From: Paenibacillus hunanensis | Lineage (GTDB): Bacteria > Bacillota > Bacilli > Paenibacillales > Paenibacillaceae | Reading direction: 5' to 3' | DNA length: 64,000 nt | Assembly (NCBI RefSeq): GCF_014645615.1 | Contig: NZ_BMMB01000001.1 | Location: 62,001 to 126,000, forward strand | Part shown: piece by piece, positions 1-8,447 of the stretch | Position numbering within the stretch: position 1 is the first letter of the stretch | Layout of the letters: each line of letters starts with the position of its first letter | Position numbers and translations under genes: made by a program | Notes under the pieces: model-generated | What the model was told of the DNA's origin: nothing | Databases searched by the model: none | What the model saw: only the letters and a program-made list of their open reading frames with translations

Positions 1-1551
1 CAGCAAGCGGTTAGTCACTTTACGGAAAAAGCCAAGCAAGCAGAGCATACAGTCAGCCGTGCGATCGAGCATGCTGTCGAGAGTCATCCGGCAGTGAAGA
101 ACGCGGTCGAACATACCGAACAGGCCGTGCGTCATGTCACTCACGCCGTCGAGCAAAAAAGCAAGGAAGTGTATCACGCTGTCGAGCATGCCGAGCACAA
201 AGTGGAAAGCAGCATCAAGCAAACTGTACATAATGCCGAGCATCGGGTAAGTCAGGTCACTCATGCCGCAGTTCGAGCAGAGCAAAAGGCAGAAACCGCC
301 GTCAAACAAGCCGTCACGCCACTCGTGCATCACGCACAGCATAAAGTCAGTGAGACGTACCATGCTGCGATGAAGGCAGGTCGTGAGATCAAGCAGGAGG
401 TCGAGCATGATGCACAAGCTGTCGTACAGGGTACCGAGCATGCCGTTAAAGCGACCACTCATGCTGCCAAACAGGCAGAGCAAGGCACCAAAGCCTTCCT
501 GCATCAGGCGAAAACCGAGTTTGTCGACGATATTCACCGCCTGAGTCAGACGATGAAGCACGATGTGTCAGTGATCAAGCAAAAGGAACAGCAGGTTCAG
601 CATCAGCTCGGTCAAACGATCCAGCACGCCAAGCAACAGGCCAAAGTAACCGGGCAACAAGTACACAGCGCCTACCAGAGCGTAGCGAAGACCGTAAGCC
701 AGAGCGTCGATACCGCGAAGGAAGGCTACGATGGCGCCAAAGAGGCGATGATCAGCGATATGACATGGGGTCTTGCCCAGAAAGGCCCCACACCAACGGA
801 GCATCCTGTCGCTCGTAAAACAGGCGAGCTGCTTGGTCACCTTGTAGCAACTGCACTGGGTGGAACAGAATTCGCAGGTGGAGCTACGGCTGAAGGTGGC
901 GGCCTAGTACTGGACGCAGGTCTAATTACGGCTCCGATCGGTGTGTCTGTAGGCGTTGCAGGTGTGGCTGGAATTGTGCATGGATCGGGTGTGGTCGTGC
1001 AGGGGACGAAAAACACTTTACAAAGTGCGAAGGATTTGGTTCATTTAATTCAGGGTGAAGGCAAGGGCTCGGCTGGGAAGGTTGGGGCTGAGGGAGCGGG
1101 TAATGCTCGTTCTTCAGTAATTAGTCAAGAGATGGAGAAGAAAATATTAGACGGACAAAGAAAGATTCCTACTAGAAATGAATTAATCGGTGGTCATTCT
1201 CCAAATATTAACAATTCAAATCCTGGTTATGCAGTTCAAGAATTAACAATTAATGCAGATAAAACAAGAAAAGTTAAGTTTACTACCCAATTCCCTGATG
1301 GCAACTTATCCAACATTAAAACGAGTACTCTATTTCCAGAGACTTGGAGTGATTCGCAAATTATTAGTGGTATAAAAGACATTGGTGACGGAGCATCGAT
1401 TGGAGTTCGTGCTTCGGATGGAGCGACTCTTCATAGAGGAACTGTTAACGGTGTTCAAATTGAAGTAATTAAAATAGGGGACAATGTTGTATCGGGGTAT
1501 CCAACAGGTGGGGGAGCTACGCAACTTTTAAGTGGTTTTTCAGCACCTTGA
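1..1551 (+). CDS. Polymorphic toxin with C-terminal EndoU-type nuclease domain (5' end outside window)
   Basis: The frame is open from base 1 without a credible start (a GTG at 94 has no ribosome binding site), so the N-terminus lies upstream. Residues 1-260 of the visible part are a highly charged helical repeat rich in His, Ala, Val, Glu and Lys (for example HAVEHAEHKVE), probably an extended coiled coil. Residues about 280-345 are Gly-rich and hydrophobic, as in the central region of many Gram-positive polymorphic toxins. From about residue 370 the DNA becomes AT-rich and encodes a domain resembling bacterial EndoU (PF14436): GGHSPNI with His399, KTSTLFPETWS from Lys440, and a terminal GYPTGGG. 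EndoU domains cleave RNA and serve as contact-dependent toxin tips. A small immunity-like gene follows 28 bp downstream. The EndoU call is by motif memory; catalytic residues beyond the first His and the Lys are not certain. Confidence 0.75.
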   Translation, partial: QQAVSHFTEKAKQAEHTVSRAIEHAVESHPAVKNAVEHTEQAVRHVTHAVEQKSKEVYHAVEHAEHKVESSIKQTVHNAEHRVSQVTHAAVRAEQKAETAVKQAVTPLVHHAQHKVSETYHAAMKAGREIKQEVEHDAQAVVQGTEHAVKATTHAAKQAEQGTKAFLHQAKTEFVDDIHRLSQTMKHDVSVIKQKEQQVQHQLGQTIQHAKQQAKVTGQQVHSAYQSVAKTVSQSVDTAKEGYDGAKEAMISDMTWGLAQKGPTPTEHPVARKTGELLGHLVATALGGTEFAGGATAEGGGLVLDAGLITAPIGVSVGVAGVAGIVHGSGVVVQGTKNTLQSAKDLVHLIQGEGKGSAGKVGAEGAGNARSSVISQEMEKKILDGQRKIPTRNELIGGHSPNINNSNPGYAVQELTINADKTRKVKFTTQFPDGNLSNIKTSTLFPETWSDSQIISGIKDIGDGASIGVRASDGATLHRGTVNGVQIEVIKIGDNVVSGYPTGGGATQLLSGFSAP

Positions 1552-1579
1552 TTGAAATCTGACCCAAAGGAGAACTTTA

Positions 1580-1993
1580 ATGTTTACAGAATTTAATGAC
1601 TATTTGTCAGGTTATTTTACAGATGATTATTGGTATGATGAAGGTTTTTCAATTGCACAGGACATGTTGTTGCAATTCACTCCTTTGGATTGGGGAAAAT
1701 TATCAAACTGCGCGTTAAATAAGCCAATAGAGTGGCAAAGAAAATTAGCATACTGCTTGCATAATGAATCTAACATGAATGAGTTGAATGTACTGTTAAC
1801 CTTGTTAGACACAGATGATGAAGAGTTATTCGAATTATGTGTTGATGCATTAAGAAGTTTTACAAGTACTGAAGGTAAAAAATTGATATTAAAAAATCCT
1901 TCAATTCAACAAAGGGTTTATAAGTTAATCCCTCATTCAGGAGATGCGACAAAAAAAGTTTATGAGGAATTTTTAAAAAAGATACAAAGTTGA
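1580..1993 (+). CDS. Putative cognate immunity protein of the EndoU toxin (family A, copy 1)
   Basis: A 137-residue acidic, mainly helical protein starts at an ATG behind AAAGGAG, directly after the toxin gene and in the same AT-rich composition. This is the standard position of a cognate immunity gene. It has no signal peptide or membrane segment, so it should act in the cytoplasm by binding the toxin domain. A paralogue at 3814-4230 shares the pattern YWYD, the central LAYCL, the TDDEELFE/TDDRELFE helix and DALRSFT/DTLRSFT. The helical layout with repeated Leu-rich segments resembles small alpha-helical Imm families, but I cannot name the Pfam family with certainty. The function is inferred from position and duplication. 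Confidence 0.65.
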   Translation: MFTEFNDYLSGYFTDDYWYDEGFSIAQDMLLQFTPLDWGKLSNCALNKPIEWQRKLAYCLHNESNMNELNVLLTLLDTDDEELFELCVDALRSFTSTEGKKLILKNPSIQQRVYKLIPHSGDATKKVYEEFLKKIQS

Positions 1994-2432
1994 CTACATT
2001 ATTGGTGGGGCTACCTAGTTTCGAATGAATTCATCATTCAACCAATAGCGCAGATAACCCACGGAGTATCTGTATAAAGATTTCATCATTTCAGTTGTAT
2101 GTATAACAATTCTCTAATTTTATACCCTAAATAACGCTATACCTTTGCATTAAATAGGTCGATTATGGTCAGACATAACCATTATTGACCTATTTTTGAT
2201 TATCTCATTTTCTTACAGTTTTCAGAAAGCATCGTAACAAAGTGAACAATCGCAGAGATAGTAATCGTTATTTGCTTTGTTGCAACTTATCAACAGGATA
2301 GGATGACCACATATTTAGCTTAAGTAATCCCCGTATAAAGATTTCACCATTTTGATGACACACAAATCTATTTTAAGAATAAAAAGTGACCACTATTAAT
2401 GCGTGAAAAGAACGCCAGGAGGCATTAAGCAA
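1994..2432. other. Intergenic gap inside the immunity island
   Basis: No convincing gene is visible. It holds a hairpin (listed separately) and two copies of a short direct repeat, TATAAAGATTTCA(T/C)CATTT, at about 2072-2091 and 2333-2352. The repeats suggest duplicated remnants of sequence upstream of immunity genes. An imperfect FUR-like AGTAATCGTTATT lies near 2260 but is too weak to call. Confidence 0.4.
2152..2197 (+). terminator. Rho-independent terminator downstream of toxin-immunity pair
   Basis: AAATAGGTC pairs with GACCTATTT across a 26-nt loop that can itself fold, and the right arm runs into TTTTTG. It lies about 160 nt after the first immunity gene. Confidence 0.55.
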
Positions 2433-2915
2433 ATGGGAACTTCTGCCTATATTATTATGGATCGAAAGAAATTCACAACAGAAAGATTGTTATCCGACAC
2501 TATCATTGCCACATTTCATACTGATCTGATGCTTACATTAAATAATGATAAAGATTATTCTGAAGAGGGCGAATTTTTGTGTACCACATTAAATATCAGT
2601 GATAAGTTAGTAGTCGAAAACGGGAAGTCGTTTATTTATTATGTACATGCAACAAACTATCCTTATTTAACTTTTTATGATCATGAAGAGGTAGGCTTAG
2701 ATCCAAGTAGAGATTTATGCCAAGTTGGTTATATTGAAGAAATATACGATGTACAAGAAATTATCTTTGAATTTATTTATGAATATCTCAAATTAAATCC
2801 AGAAGATTACTTTTGGATACCGGATTATGATTGGGTGTATAGCTGGGAAGATATGCAACATTTAAAATCACTTCCTTATGATCCACAATGGTGCTATAAA
2901 AATCCAAAGTATTGA
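2433..2915 (+). CDS. Unknown small protein of the immunity island (family B, copy 1)
   Basis: The ATG at 2433 follows AGGAGG by ten bases and gives the start MGTSA, matching the paralogue at 3075. An upstream in-frame GTG at 2403 would add nine residues before this ribosome binding site and is disfavoured. The 160-residue product is strongly acidic and aromatic, with the conserved tail DYDWVYSWEDMQHLK..PYDP.WCYKNPK shared almost exactly with copy 2. It has no signal or membrane segment. I do not recognise the family. Its position between two family A immunity genes, its low GC and its tandem duplication suggest another immunity protein. The function is not shown by the sequence. Confidence 0.6.
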   Translation: MGTSAYIIMDRKKFTTERLLSDTIIATFHTDLMLTLNNDKDYSEEGEFLCTTLNISDKLVVENGKSFIYYVHATNYPYLTFYDHEEVGLDPSRDLCQVGYIEEIYDVQEIIFEFIYEYLKLNPEDYFWIPDYDWVYSWEDMQHLKSLPYDPQWCYKNPKY

Positions 2916-3074
2916 TTTAGGTGTTGATAACTTTTGAATATGTCCATCGTATCTGTAGCGACCTAAGCAAAGACAGATAATGCAGATTGATTTTAACAAG
3001 TTAAAGGGGATTAGATAAAAAGGAGTTACTACTACTCTTAACTCTTTAGATAAACTTAATAGGAGAGAAAGAAC

Positions 3075-3560
3075 ATGGGAACATCTGCTGTTATTTTGAC
3101 ACACCAGAATACGTATTCACCTGAAAAATTATTAGCAGACACAATTGTCTCGGTATTTCATGCAGATGCCAGTCTTTATTACGATAACAATAAAGATTTT
3201 TTTGCAGAAGGAGAATTTTTGTATACGACTTTGAATATTAATAACGGTTCTTTTTCAAAAGATCAGGCGCAGTCCATGGTTTTTTCTATCCCCGGAATTC
3301 ATGATTCCAGTATTGAGTTTTATTATCATGAAGATTTGGAATTAGATTCTACATTGCAGTTATATCAAGTAGGACATATAGAAAATATCTATGGTGTACA
3401 AAGTTTAATATTTTCGTTCATCTATGAATATCTTAAATTAAATCCTAACGATTATTTTTGGATTACCGATTATGATTGGGTATATAGCTGGGAAGATATG
3501 CAGCATTTAAAATTACTTCCGTATGATCCGAAGTGGTGCTATAAAAATCCAAAAGGATGA
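3075..3560 (+). CDS. Unknown small protein of the immunity island (family B, copy 2)
   Basis: A 161-residue paralogue of the preceding gene, beginning MGTSA behind AGGAGAG. The two copies agree at the N-terminus (MGTSA, LL.DTI, FH.D), in the middle (EGEFL.TTLNI) and nearly completely over the last 50 residues, so they come from one duplication. Divergence is highest around residues 60-90, where specificity would be expected if they bind different toxins. The 159-bp gap between the copies has no terminator. Function unknown; probably cytoplasmic. Confidence 0.6.
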   Translation: MGTSAVILTHQNTYSPEKLLADTIVSVFHADASLYYDNNKDFFAEGEFLYTTLNINNGSFSKDQAQSMVFSIPGIHDSSIEFYYHEDLELDSTLQLYQVGHIENIYGVQSLIFSFIYEYLKLNPNDYFWITDYDWVYSWEDMQHLKLLPYDPKWCYKNPKG

Positions 3561-3813
3561 TTGTGCTGTTGTATCGCAATAAAGCAATACTGTACTTGAT
3601 TTACGTTCATGATTCTTCCTCTAATGTACATGTAACAACTAAAAAACGATGATTAAGTCAACTGTATGCCCAACCGAAATTGCTCATTATTGAATCCATA
3701 ATATTCATTAGATATTCTTGGTGGTAAATCTACTTCAAACTGTTATCCGGCATAGAGCAAATATATTTTTAAATACAGTAAGTTTAAATTGGCTTACAAG
3801 AGGAGTGCAAATA

Positions 3814-4230
3814 TTGTATAAAGAGCTAGATGAATTTATAACTGAATGCCAGTATATGGTCGATTACTGGTATGACGTAGGTTGTATAATAGCAGTTGAA
3901 AAGCTAGCTCAATTTAATGCAACGGATTGGGAAGAACTACAAAGTAATATTGGGACTAAAACGTTAGAGTGGAGGGTAAAACTTGCGTATTGCTTGGATC
4001 ATTCGTGCAATGCCCATGAACTTGAAACTTTATTATTATTAATTCATACGGATGATCGCGAATTGTTTGAAAGTTGCATTGATACACTCCGAAGTTTTAC
4101 TACTCCTGAAAGTAAAGCGATGATACTCAATCATCCATCTATTCTTCAGCGAATACAAGACATACTGCCCCAAGCTGGTGTTGCTACGCAAAAAGTGCTG
4201 GAAGATTTTTTTAAGCAATTGTATGTATAA
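3814..4230 (+). CDS. Putative immunity protein (family A, copy 2)
   Basis: A TTG at 3814 lies eight bases after AAGAGGAG and yields a 138-residue protein that aligns end to end with the 137-residue copy at 1580. An upstream in-frame GTG at 3718 has no ribosome binding site and would add 32 unmatched residues. Shared elements are DYWYD, the W-W-L core, LAYCL, a TDDxELFE helix, RSFT and a Lys-rich C-terminus. No toxin gene accompanies this copy, so it is either an orphan immunity gene protecting against neighbours' toxins or the relic of a displaced toxin tip. Confidence 0.6.
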   Translation: MYKELDEFITECQYMVDYWYDVGCIIAVEKLAQFNATDWEELQSNIGTKTLEWRVKLAYCLDHSCNAHELETLLLLIHTDDRELFESCIDTLRSFTTPESKAMILNHPSILQRIQDILPQAGVATQKVLEDFFKQLYV

Positions 4231-4309
4231 CCTGCTTTTATATTTAAATCAATCATGATCCTAATAAATTAACCAGTTGCAGACCACTATATTCTTGAGG
4301 AGCCACCAT

Positions 4310-4906
4310 ATGAGTGAAGAGAATATACGAGCTAAGCTCGATTTACATAAAAAATGGATGGATACTTTTGGCAATGAGGGTGAGCGTTTGGTATTAGAAG
4401 ATATGGACTTAAAAATGCTGAATGTATCCGATACATCTCTTGTAGAGGCATATTTAATTTCATGTGATTGTAGTGGTTTATATCTGGAAAATGTAGATGT
4501 CCGTAATACTTTATTGTGTTCATCTTCTTTTACAAACACGTCTGTACAAGCATGCGATTTTTATAGATCAGACCTTAGATATACCGATTTTTCAAAAGCT
4601 GTTATTAACAATAGCAGGTTCAATAAAAGCGATTGTTGGGCAGCAACGTTCGAGAACGCTATCATAGACGCTTGTGATTTTATTGGTGCTTCATTGTATC
4701 TTACCAACTTTCAAAATGCTACCTTGGGAAATGTAGATATCTGTGCAGCAAGCTTTGCAGAAACGTTGTTAAACGGAACGAAGCTCAAAAGCATTAAGGG
4801 AATCGAAGAAGCTTTTTTTGAAAGTATTAATATTGGAACAGTAGAGCAACCGCATATTCTGTTCCATGATGAAGCTAGACAATGGTTGCGAGATCAGCAG
4901 GATTGA
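4310..4906 (+). CDS. Pentapeptide-repeat protein
   Basis: The ATG at 4310 follows GAGGAG by nine bases; a TTG at 4277 lacks a site. The 198-residue product contains A(D/N)LXX-like pentapeptide repeats over about residues 35-165 (for example LYLENVDVRN, SDLRYTDFSK, SRFNKSDCWA, ASLYLTNFQN), which fold as a right-handed quadrilateral beta helix. Such proteins occur as gyrase protectants and also as immunity proteins in polymorphic toxin loci (compare YobL/YeeF-type loci). Here the setting among immunity genes favours the latter. The C-terminus (HDEARQWL) is non-repeat. The target is not deducible. Confidence 0.7.
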   Translation: MSEENIRAKLDLHKKWMDTFGNEGERLVLEDMDLKMLNVSDTSLVEAYLISCDCSGLYLENVDVRNTLLCSSSFTNTSVQACDFYRSDLRYTDFSKAVINNSRFNKSDCWAATFENAIIDACDFIGASLYLTNFQNATLGNVDICAASFAETLLNGTKLKSIKGIEEAFFESINIGTVEQPHILFHDEARQWLRDQQD

Positions 4907-4940
4907 ATATTTTTAAGCTTATTGGAAGGGAAGATACAAG

Positions 4941-5408
4941 ATGGACTATGCCTTATTTTTGAGCACTCCTTTAGATCAAGAAACATTGAGAACAACAGTT
5001 TACAATATAGTATGCCAAGCAGTTGAAAATGAAGTGACTGCATATGAAGAATTCTCTCGTATTAGCTGTAAATACTTCGTACTTGATATTGAGACGGAAG
5101 ATATTATTAGTCTGGATTTTATAAGAGCAGAATATAATATGCATATTAATGCGGAAATTGGAATTCAGTTGTTTGGCCAATCATTTGAGAAGGGGTTGGA
5201 CATATTATTTCATGTATTTGGTAATATGATTAAAGTATTCAATCCTGATCTGGTGTTGGTGGAGAATGGTACAGATCAATTATTTAGAAAAGAAAATGAT
5301 ACAGTAATTGTAAATACAAAACTTGATCAATATCAAATCAAATATCTGTCAAATGAGAGGATAACTTTACTTGGGCTACCTTGCGTTCATCATAAACTAT
5401 TGAACTAG
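4941..5408 (+). CDS. Unknown protein of the immunity island (SitI3-like possibility)
   Basis: A 155-residue acidic protein starting at ATG behind GGAAGGGAAG, 34 bp after the pentapeptide-repeat gene and probably co-transcribed with it. Its beginning (MDYALFLSTPLD) and its two alpha/beta halves with a long amphipathic helix around residues 85-105 resemble small immunity proteins such as the SitI3/SitI6 group, but this is a weak impression. There is no signal peptide. It is the last intact gene of the island. Confidence 0.5.
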   Translation: MDYALFLSTPLDQETLRTTVYNIVCQAVENEVTAYEEFSRISCKYFVLDIETEDIISLDFIRAEYNMHINAEIGIQLFGQSFEKGLDILFHVFGNMIKVFNPDLVLVENGTDQLFRKENDTVIVNTKLDQYQIKYLSNERITLLGLPCVHHKLLN

Positions 5409-5460
5409 AATAGTGAATAAATAGCATAAGCGCTAAAATGATGCTTGGGAGAGGTTAGAC

Positions 5461-5534
5461 ATGGAAGTTAAAAAGGAACTTGCCCCTTAACCGAGGCATA
5501 CAAAGATTTTATAAAAAGCTAATGGTTTTACCTC
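5461..5534 (+). pseudogene. Decayed N-terminal fragment of an SMI1/KNR4-type immunity gene
   Basis: GGGAGAGG precedes an ATG that opens MEVKKEL and stops at once. Allowing a one-base shift at the CCCC run and another at the A5 run, the reading continues as LPLTEAYKDFIKANGF, which has the LPxxYKxFxxxNG pattern of SMI1/KNR4 immunity proteins. Two frameshifts in about 60 bp and no downstream continuation indicate a remnant. Confidence 0.3.
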
Positions 5535-5682
5535 ATAAAAGATAGCTTTATATGTAATAACCATAGTTATGTGATGGATCGATTTTTATGAACAGTCTTC
5601 GGAGTTAGCCTCTGTAACTTATTTACAAGTCATTGCTTTACGGAGTTTGTAGATATGTAAACTGAATAAGTTGAATGAAATT

Positions 5683-5725
5683 AAAGGCTCACATCGTTCT
5701 AACAACAGCAACGGTGTGAGCCTTT
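5683..5725 (-). terminator. Strong hairpin, probable (bidirectional) terminator
   Basis: AAAGGCTCACATCGTT pairs with AACGGTGTGAGCCTTT (16 bp, one wobble) around an 11-nt loop. On the minus strand it is followed by TTAATTTCATT, so it best serves the minus-strand acidic-protein gene ending at 5826. It may also end the immunity island. Confidence 0.55.
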
Positions 5726-5825
5726 AGCCTGTAATCGAAACATGCAATGATTTACGTAGATGAATAAATAAAAAGGTGAATTTAAATGTTAGAAGCAGTT
5801 ATTTTAAATTCATTATTACTATAAC

Positions 5826-6020
5826 CTACTCCTTATCCTCATCCTCCGGCAACGTATTATCCCGAGGCAGCTCATTATGAATAATACGCTTCTGCACCTC
5901 ATCATCTCCTGCGCCAGGGAATGAATCCTCACGGAACAAGCCAAACGACTCATCATTATCGCGCTCGGTCACGAGATTCTTTTCTTCCTGCTCTTCCGGT
6001 TTAGAACGATCCTCACTCAT
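5826..6020 (-). CDS. Small acidic hydrophilic protein
   Basis: A 64-residue protein rich in Glu, Asp and Asn with no hydrophobic core and no membrane segment, probably disordered. AAAGGAGGGATC precedes two consecutive ATG codons (6023 and 6020); the second has the better spacing. The C-terminal part carries ELPRD followed by an acidic tail. The same ELPRD string occurs in the acidic protein at 9435-9710, suggesting a family. Function unknown; similar short acidic proteins are common uncharacterised genes in Paenibacillus. Confidence 0.6.
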   Translation of the reverse strand: MSEDRSKPEEQEEKNLVTERDNDESFGLFREDSFPGAGDDEVQKRIIHNELPRDNTLPEDEDKE

Positions 6021-6282
6021 CATGATCCCTCCTTTGCTATATAAAATGGTCTGTACCCTGCGCATATTCGAATTCGTTTGTTACAGCCTACTCTATATCT
6101 ATATTCATCTATCTGCATGCGTCTATCTTCATTCGTCACAGCCGAAATCACAGCGTAACTATCCCACTGCAATCTACAACCATACCTCTGTAAACTACAA
6201 TTATGCTGTACGATATAGTTAATATGGAATCCATTCCCACGCAATCACTTTATGCGCAACCACTTTATAGGCAATCAATCAC

Positions 6283-6819
6283 TCACACGCGACGACGATC
6301 CACATCATCCACGATCTCATCATCACCAACCGAGCCATTGCGCAGATCTGTCCCATGAGCATCCTGATCATATGACGAAGGCACGGATGGGTCTTCCGGC
6401 GTCTCGCCGCCGTTAAATTCATCGGCATCCGGTATGTCTGGCAGTGGCGCATCCTCATCATCCAGCGCGTATTCTTCTTGACCGACATCAACTGTATTCA
6501 TGTCGTCCTCCATACCAATCGTGCCTGCTGGCGCAATCTCGTCAGAAGCTACATGTCCATGCATCCCACGATCGGTCGCGATCGCCTGATCCATCACGCC
6601 TGCATCGGCTTCATCCTCCAGACGGTTAACCGATTCTGGCTCACTCACCACCGAGCGTACGCCATCCTCATCCCGCACTGTAGGCTGTACCGTATCCAGC
6701 TCATTATCTGGAATGCTGCGTAGCTCCTGTTCGTCATGTCCAGTCACGGCATCCATGGTGCGGTAACGGTTATATTCCTGTGCAGCTGCGTCTTTATTAT
6801 GATTAAAATTCGTACTCAT
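6283..6819 (-). CDS. Acidic, probably disordered protein of unknown function
   Basis: The ATG at 6819 follows GAGGAG by about eight bases and gives a 178-residue protein starting MSTNFNHNK. Asp, Glu, Gly, Pro and Met are abundant, with few long hydrophobic stretches, ending in DDVDRRRV. No domain is recognised. It is transcribed in the same direction as the smaller acidic gene at 5826-6020, with a 260-bp gap, and divergently from the MFS gene at 7118. Composition and neighbourhood suggest a stress or spore-related hydrophilin-like role, but nothing in the sequence proves it. Confidence 0.6.
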   Translation of the reverse strand: MSTNFNHNKDAAAQEYNRYRTMDAVTGHDEQELRSIPDNELDTVQPTVRDEDGVRSVVSEPESVNRLEDEADAGVMDQAIATDRGMHGHVASDEIAPAGTIGMEDDMNTVDVGQEEYALDDEDAPLPDIPDADEFNGGETPEDPSVPSSYDQDAHGTDLRNGSVGDDEIVDDVDRRRV

Positions 6820-7117
6820 GCCGATCATCTCCTCAGTTGTCGTGAATTTGTATGTTGAACTGGTGATCCAGCTATGTCCGGGTCTTCATGTTGAGCGTCC
6901 CTATGACAGCGCCTACTCGTCTTTACCCGCAAATGAGCATCATGACATCGTTTACGAGGATGGAGCTCCTTTTTCCTTATTATGCTTATCTGCAAAATAG
7001 ATCATTTATGCCTATCGTATCTATCCACTGTTCATTCACAGCTTTCATTTGTCTCAATTTGGAGATTTTGCCCAACAGGAGTAGAATGGACGATAACGAA
7101 AGGATGTGTGGGCGTGC

Positions 7118-8353
7118 ATGGAGTTTTCTTGGAAGCGTAATCTTGTGGTGATCTGGGTCGGTGTCTTCTTTTGTAGTATGGCGTATTCGATCTCGATTCC
7201 GTTTTTGCCGATCTTTTTGGAAACCGAGCTGGGAGTGACTCGCCATCTGGAAGTATGGTCAGGTGTCGCCTTTGGGATTACCTTCCTGGCGAGTGCCTTG
7301 ATTGCTCCATTCTGGGGCTCACTGTCGGATAAGTATGGACGGAAGCCGATGCTGATTCGTTCCGGCTTTAGTCTGGCGGTACTATATTTAATTAGCTACT
7401 TTGTAACCGATCCGTATGTATTTTTGCTGGTGCGTTTGTTTCAGGGCTTGCTGGCAGGGTTTGTGCCTGCATCGATTGCACTTGTCGGTACAAATACACC
7501 GGAGGACAAGACAGGCTATGCACTTGGTATTATGGCGACCTCGGGCGCAACAGGTACGATTATTGGGCCGCTGATTGGTGGAGTGGTCAGCTACTACATA
7601 GGTAACCGTAATGCGTTCCTGTTTTCGGCGCTAATCGTGCTCATCGCGGCGCTAATCGCGACGATCTGGGTGAAGGAGCATAATTTTAATCGCTCGGCGA
7701 AGCGTTCTAACGTACTCAGCGATATTCGTCAGGCAGCTGCGAATCCGATTTTTGTCTCGCTACTCGTCTTAACAGGGGTGGCTAACTTCTCGGTTATGAT
7801 TCTGGAGCCGCTCATTACGATCTATGTCAAAGGGCTGGGCGTATCGACGAGCAGTGCTTCACTGAGTGCGGGCATTGTGTTTTCAGCGGTGGGGGTGGCT
7901 ACGCTGATTATGGCGCCGCGCTGGGGGAAGATTGGTTCACGTATTGGCTTTGGTAAGGTGCTTCTGATTGGCTTGATCGGTAGTGGGATCGGCAATGTAT
8001 TGCAGTTCCTGCTCGCTAATATATGGGGCTTTGGCATGCTGCGCTTTGGATACGGACTGTTCTTCGCTGCCGTGATGCCGTCGATTAATGCTTTGATCGT
8101 CAAGGTAACGCCATCTGATTTCCGTGGACGCGCGTTTGGCTTGAACCAGTCTGCATCTCAGATTGCTACGATGGCAGGGCCGCTCATTGGCGGTCTGCTG
8201 GGCTCGATACTCGATATCCGATATGTGTTTATCGTCAATGGATTGCTGCTGCTGTTCTGTGCTGTATTTGTCGCTCGGCGCAAATGGGATGTCTCGCCTG
8301 AGCTGGCGACCCCAGCCGATTCGGTTGCCAAGGTACAAACAAAGCAGTCATAA
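7118..8353 (+). CDS. MFS multidrug efflux transporter (MdtG/Blt-like)
   Basis: The 411-residue protein has about twelve membrane segments and the MFS motif A GSLSDKYGRKP between segments 2 and 3, with a motif C-like GTIIGPLIGG in segment 5, typical of drug:H+ antiporters. The start is set at ATG 7118 (MEFSWKRN), where other family members begin; an upstream GTG at 7106 is possible. GAAAGGA lies upstream. The substrate is unknown. It is a monocistronic gene or leads into the RNase H gene, 94 bp downstream. The divergent acidic-protein gene shares its 300-bp upstream region. Confidence 0.85.
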   Translation: MEFSWKRNLVVIWVGVFFCSMAYSISIPFLPIFLETELGVTRHLEVWSGVAFGITFLASALIAPFWGSLSDKYGRKPMLIRSGFSLAVLYLISYFVTDPYVFLLVRLFQGLLAGFVPASIALVGTNTPEDKTGYALGIMATSGATGTIIGPLIGGVVSYYIGNRNAFLFSALIVLIAALIATIWVKEHNFNRSAKRSNVLSDIRQAAANPIFVSLLVLTGVANFSVMILEPLITIYVKGLGVSTSSASLSAGIVFSAVGVATLIMAPRWGKIGSRIGFGKVLLIGLIGSGIGNVLQFLLANIWGFGMLRFGYGLFFAAVMPSINALIVKVTPSDFRGRAFGLNQSASQIATMAGPLIGGLLGSILDIRYVFIVNGLLLLFCAVFVARRKWDVSPELATPADSVAKVQTKQS

Positions 8354-8447
8354 TAGAATAGACGTATGTGTATGAGCAGTAATGAAGCTGTTTAATAGAA
8401 GTCGTTATATACAAGCGATGCACAGGTAATGGAGGAATACAATCGTT

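Noticed and set aside
94..1551. GTG at 94 as the start of the toxin gene
   Set aside because: The frame is open from base 1, the GTG lies inside the helical repeat and has no ribosome binding site.
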